Shown here one piece after another: positions 4,688 to 6,271 of a stretch of DNA of 6,271 nt. The notes below the pieces were generated by a model that ran no database searches, was not told where the DNA came from, and saw only the letters and a list, made by a program, of their open reading frames with translations. Position 1 is the stretch's first letter. Each line of letters starts with the position of its first letter. Location: assembly GCA_031258055.1 (NCBI GenBank), contig JAIRNM010000008.1, positions 1-6,271 of the forward strand, in the 5' to 3' direction. A program made the position numbers and the translations under genes. Source of the DNA: Bifidobacteriaceae bacterium (lineage in GTDB: Bacteria > Actinomycetota > Actinomycetes > Actinomycetales > WQXJ01).

Positions 4688-6271
4688 ACCACTGTCCGGT
4701 TCGGTCGGCTTGACCACGCCCGAACCGGTAGTCGCACCGCCCTCCGGCGGTTCATTAGCTGGCAGCGCTGGCCAGGGCTGGATCGCCGACAAGCTGGCGC
4801 TGGCGTCCGGGCCAATCGTCAGTAACTGCCAAGCGGCGATCCGCCCATCTGCGTCGAACAAGAGGATCGTCAGTTCGGCCGGTGAGCCGAGCGGCCCCAG
4901 GGTTGTCGTCTGGTTGACATCGCGGCCAGTTGACGACTGGGTGTAAAGCACGCCTTCGCCCCGGATGCGCGGATCGGCCCGGTGATGCATGTGGCCGGTC
5001 AGGGCCGCTGGCACGCAGCCGCTCTTCAGCGCCTCTTCGACCATATAGGGCTCGTGGACCAGCAGAATGTCGACCGGTCCGTCCTCGCAGGCTGTCTTAG
5101 CCAGCCGTTTGTCGGCTTGGCGGATCGACTCGTCCCCGACTTGCGACGAACCGTATCCCACCTCGGTGTGGTTGGGGTCCGCGTCGCCCAGGATTCTAAG
5201 ACCGCCGACCTTCTCGACTTTTCCTTCCAGCACCGTCGCGCCCGCCGCCCGGGCCTGCTTAGCGGTGTCGGCGCTGTCGTGGTTGCCCATCGCGACCACC
5301 CAAGTCACGCCGTCCGGCAGCGCCCCCGCCAGTTGGTCCACGCAGTATCGTTCTACGGCCGTGCCGTCCATGGTGGTGTCGCCGCCGTCCAACACTAGGT
5401 CCGTTTTTAGCGCTTTGGCAGCCGCCCCAATTACCCAGGTCATGCCCACGTTGCAGTGCAAGTCAGAAAAGAACAAGGCCGGTTTCAGGTCGCCGTAGGG
5501 GCCGTCCGATCCCTCCCAGGGCGGGGTCGGCGTGCCTTTGGCCTGGTCCCCCGCCGCACGCCCCTCGGCTGCCCCCTCAGCGCTGGGCTTCAGGTTGGCC
5601 GATGCCGTAGCCGTCGGCGCCTCCCCCGCCCCACTCCCCTCGGCTGCCCCCTCGGCTGCCCCCTCAGCGGTCGACCCGGCGTTGCCTGAGGCCGTGGCCG
5701 TTGCGGCCTTGGTCGGCTCCCCCGTCTCGCGCCCGTCGGCCACCTGTTCGCTGGCCTCCCGTTCGTTGGCCCGTTCAACCGCTTCGGCCGCTTGGACGGC
5801 GAAAGCTTCTTCGACTGCGGCGGCGGCGGCCTCATAGAAGGCGACGTCATCCTCATAGGCTTTGACGGCAATCTGCCCGTATTGCCCAATCAGTTGGCCC
5901 AGCCGCCCCGTCACATGGGCTCCGGCCAACGGCGTGCCCTCGAACAGTGGCTCGCCAGCGGGCTCATCGGTCGGTTGATCCTGGGCCACCAAACCGCCAG
6001 CCGCCCCGGCTCCGAGCGCCATCGCGCAAATCAGGGCGGCCGCTACCAGCGGGCGGTTGCGTCCCGTCCACATTTTCCACTGCGTCCGCCGCGCTCGCCC
6101 CAGCGCTAGTATCACCAGCAGGCTGACCCACATGACGGCGCCCCAGATGATTCCGGCCCGCACTAATCCGTCGTAAACCAACTGAGCGGCAGCGTGTTTC
6201 AGAGTCGCCCCGATCCCCATATAGGCCTGGCCGTAGTCCATCAAGTCCCGGGCCAGTTCGGTGGCAGAAAG
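4670..6271 (-). CDS. Membrane-anchored extracytoplasmic metallophosphoesterase, 5' end probably beyond window
   Basis: Calcineurin-like phosphoesterase; substrate unknown. Numbering from a TTG at 6244, two hydrophobic segments (about 31-49 and 65-87) flank a short Arg/Lys-rich loop. By the positive-inside rule the loop is cytoplasmic and everything after the second segment lies outside. Next come a conserved-looking stretch (about 103-150, with AGAHVTGRLGQLIGQYG), an Ala/Gly/Glu/Thr linker (about 171-250) and the catalytic domain (about 255-475). All metal-site motifs are present: D261-x-H263 (SDLHCN), GD at 288-289, GNHD at 320-323, H397 (VHEP) and GHMH at 417-420. Four Cys (264, 301, 386, 410) occur in the catalytic domain and could form disulfides outside. 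A Pro/Gly/Ser tail of about 35 residues follows. The frame has no stop up to the window edge, reading LSATELARD before the TTG-ATG pair, and no Shine-Dalgarno sequence precedes that pair, so the real start is likely upstream. Convergent with dps. Confidence 0.9.
   Translation of the reverse strand, partial: LSATELARDLMDYGQAYMGIGATLKHAAAQLVYDGLVRAGIIWGAVMWVSLLVILALGRARRTQWKMWTGRNRPLVAAALICAMALGAGAAGGLVAQDQPTDEPAGEPLFEGTPLAGAHVTGRLGQLIGQYGQIAVKAYEDDVAFYEAAAAAVEEAFAVQAAEAVERANEREASEQVADGRETGEPTKAATATASGNAGSTAEGAAEGAAEGSGAGEAPTATASANLKPSAEGAAEGRAAGDQAKGTPTPPWEGSDGPYGDLKPALFFSDLHCNVGMTWVIGAAAKALKTDLVLDGGDTTMDGTAVERYCVDQLAGALPDGVTWVVAMGNHDSADTAKQARAAGATVLEGKVEKVGGLRILGDADPNHTEVGYGSSQVGDESIRQADKRLAKTACEDGPVDILLVHEPYMVEEALKSGCVPAALTGHMHHRADPRIRGEGVLYTQSSTGRDVNQTTTLGPLGSPAELTILLFDADGRIAAWQLLTIGPDASASLSAIQPWPALPANEPPEGGATTGSGVVKPTEPDSGESADQ
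5561..5669. repeat. 87-bp-period duplication with 12-bp tandem units in the phosphoesterase linker
   Basis: A 22-base sequence at 5561-5582 recurs perfectly at 5648-5669, 87 bp away. The second region also carries an extra upstream 12-base unit (5636-5647). In protein (minus strand) this gives TATAS at 182-186 and 211-215 and AEGAAEG at 193-199 and 222-228, both offset by 29 residues. The flanking residues have diverged, so the duplication is not recent, but the 12-base core is nearly pure. Changes in copy number would stay in frame and would only lengthen or shorten the flexible spacer between membrane and enzyme. Confidence 0.8.

Noticed and set aside
5561..5669. Repeat cluster considered as a CRISPR or other array
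   Set aside because: The repeats are in frame within a coding linker, have no regular spacer structure and encode Ala-Glu-Gly units.
5456..5837. Plus-strand frames opposite the phosphoesterase linker
   Set aside because: They are Ala/Pro/Ser-rich antisense products of the low-complexity linker, with no ribosome binding site or domain.
6239..6244. TTG-ATG pair as the true start of the phosphoesterase
   Set aside because: No Shine-Dalgarno sequence precedes it, the frame continues open to the window edge with plausible protein, and topology suggests a missing upstream export segment. Not excluded, but less likely than an upstream start.

Overview
This GC-rich window reads as a chromosomal segment of a high-GC Gram-positive bacterium (Actinomycetota). 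The reasons are the leuS-comEA-comEC gene order, a 960-residue LeuRS of the long actinobacterial form, start-proximal TANNNT -10 elements with no Shine-Dalgarno sequence, and a surface metallophosphoesterase of a type I associate with actinobacteria. I cannot name a genus from the sequence alone. No mobile element, CRISPR array, rRNA or tRNA is visible.

Layout from left to right. Positions 1-108 (minus) hold the first 36 codons of comEC, the DNA-uptake channel, cut by the window edge and overlapping the end of comEA by four bases. Positions 105-884 (minus) are comEA, the surface DNA receptor, with an anchor, an SLBB domain and a helix-hairpin-helix tail. A 153-base gap (885-1037) holds a candidate comEA promoter, a 10-bp palindrome and a 10-bp direct repeat. 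Positions 1038-3920 (minus) are leuS, leucyl-tRNA synthetase. A 289-base divergent intergenic region (3921-4209) separates leuS from dps and carries candidate promoters for both, several palindromes and a structured dps leader. Positions 4210-4650 (plus) are dps, a ferritin-like DNA-protection protein with a complete ferroxidase motif and a strong ribosome binding site. Positions 4670-6271 (minus) are a membrane-anchored extracytoplasmic metallophosphoesterase, convergent with dps across 19 bases. Its reading frame stays open to the window edge, so its true start is probably outside.

Functionally, comEA and comEC form one translationally coupled unit for DNA uptake. leuS is housekeeping. dps serves iron and oxidative-stress protection. 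The phosphoesterase probably acts on an unknown phosphoester outside the membrane. The genes look like ordinary core genome. The points that most merit a second look are a shared leaderless start architecture (TANNNT, six bases, start codon) at leuS and comEA, a UUCG-capped hairpin at the predicted 5' end of the dps mRNA, and an 87-bp-period duplication in the phosphoesterase linker. I found no convincing undescribed multi-gene system.
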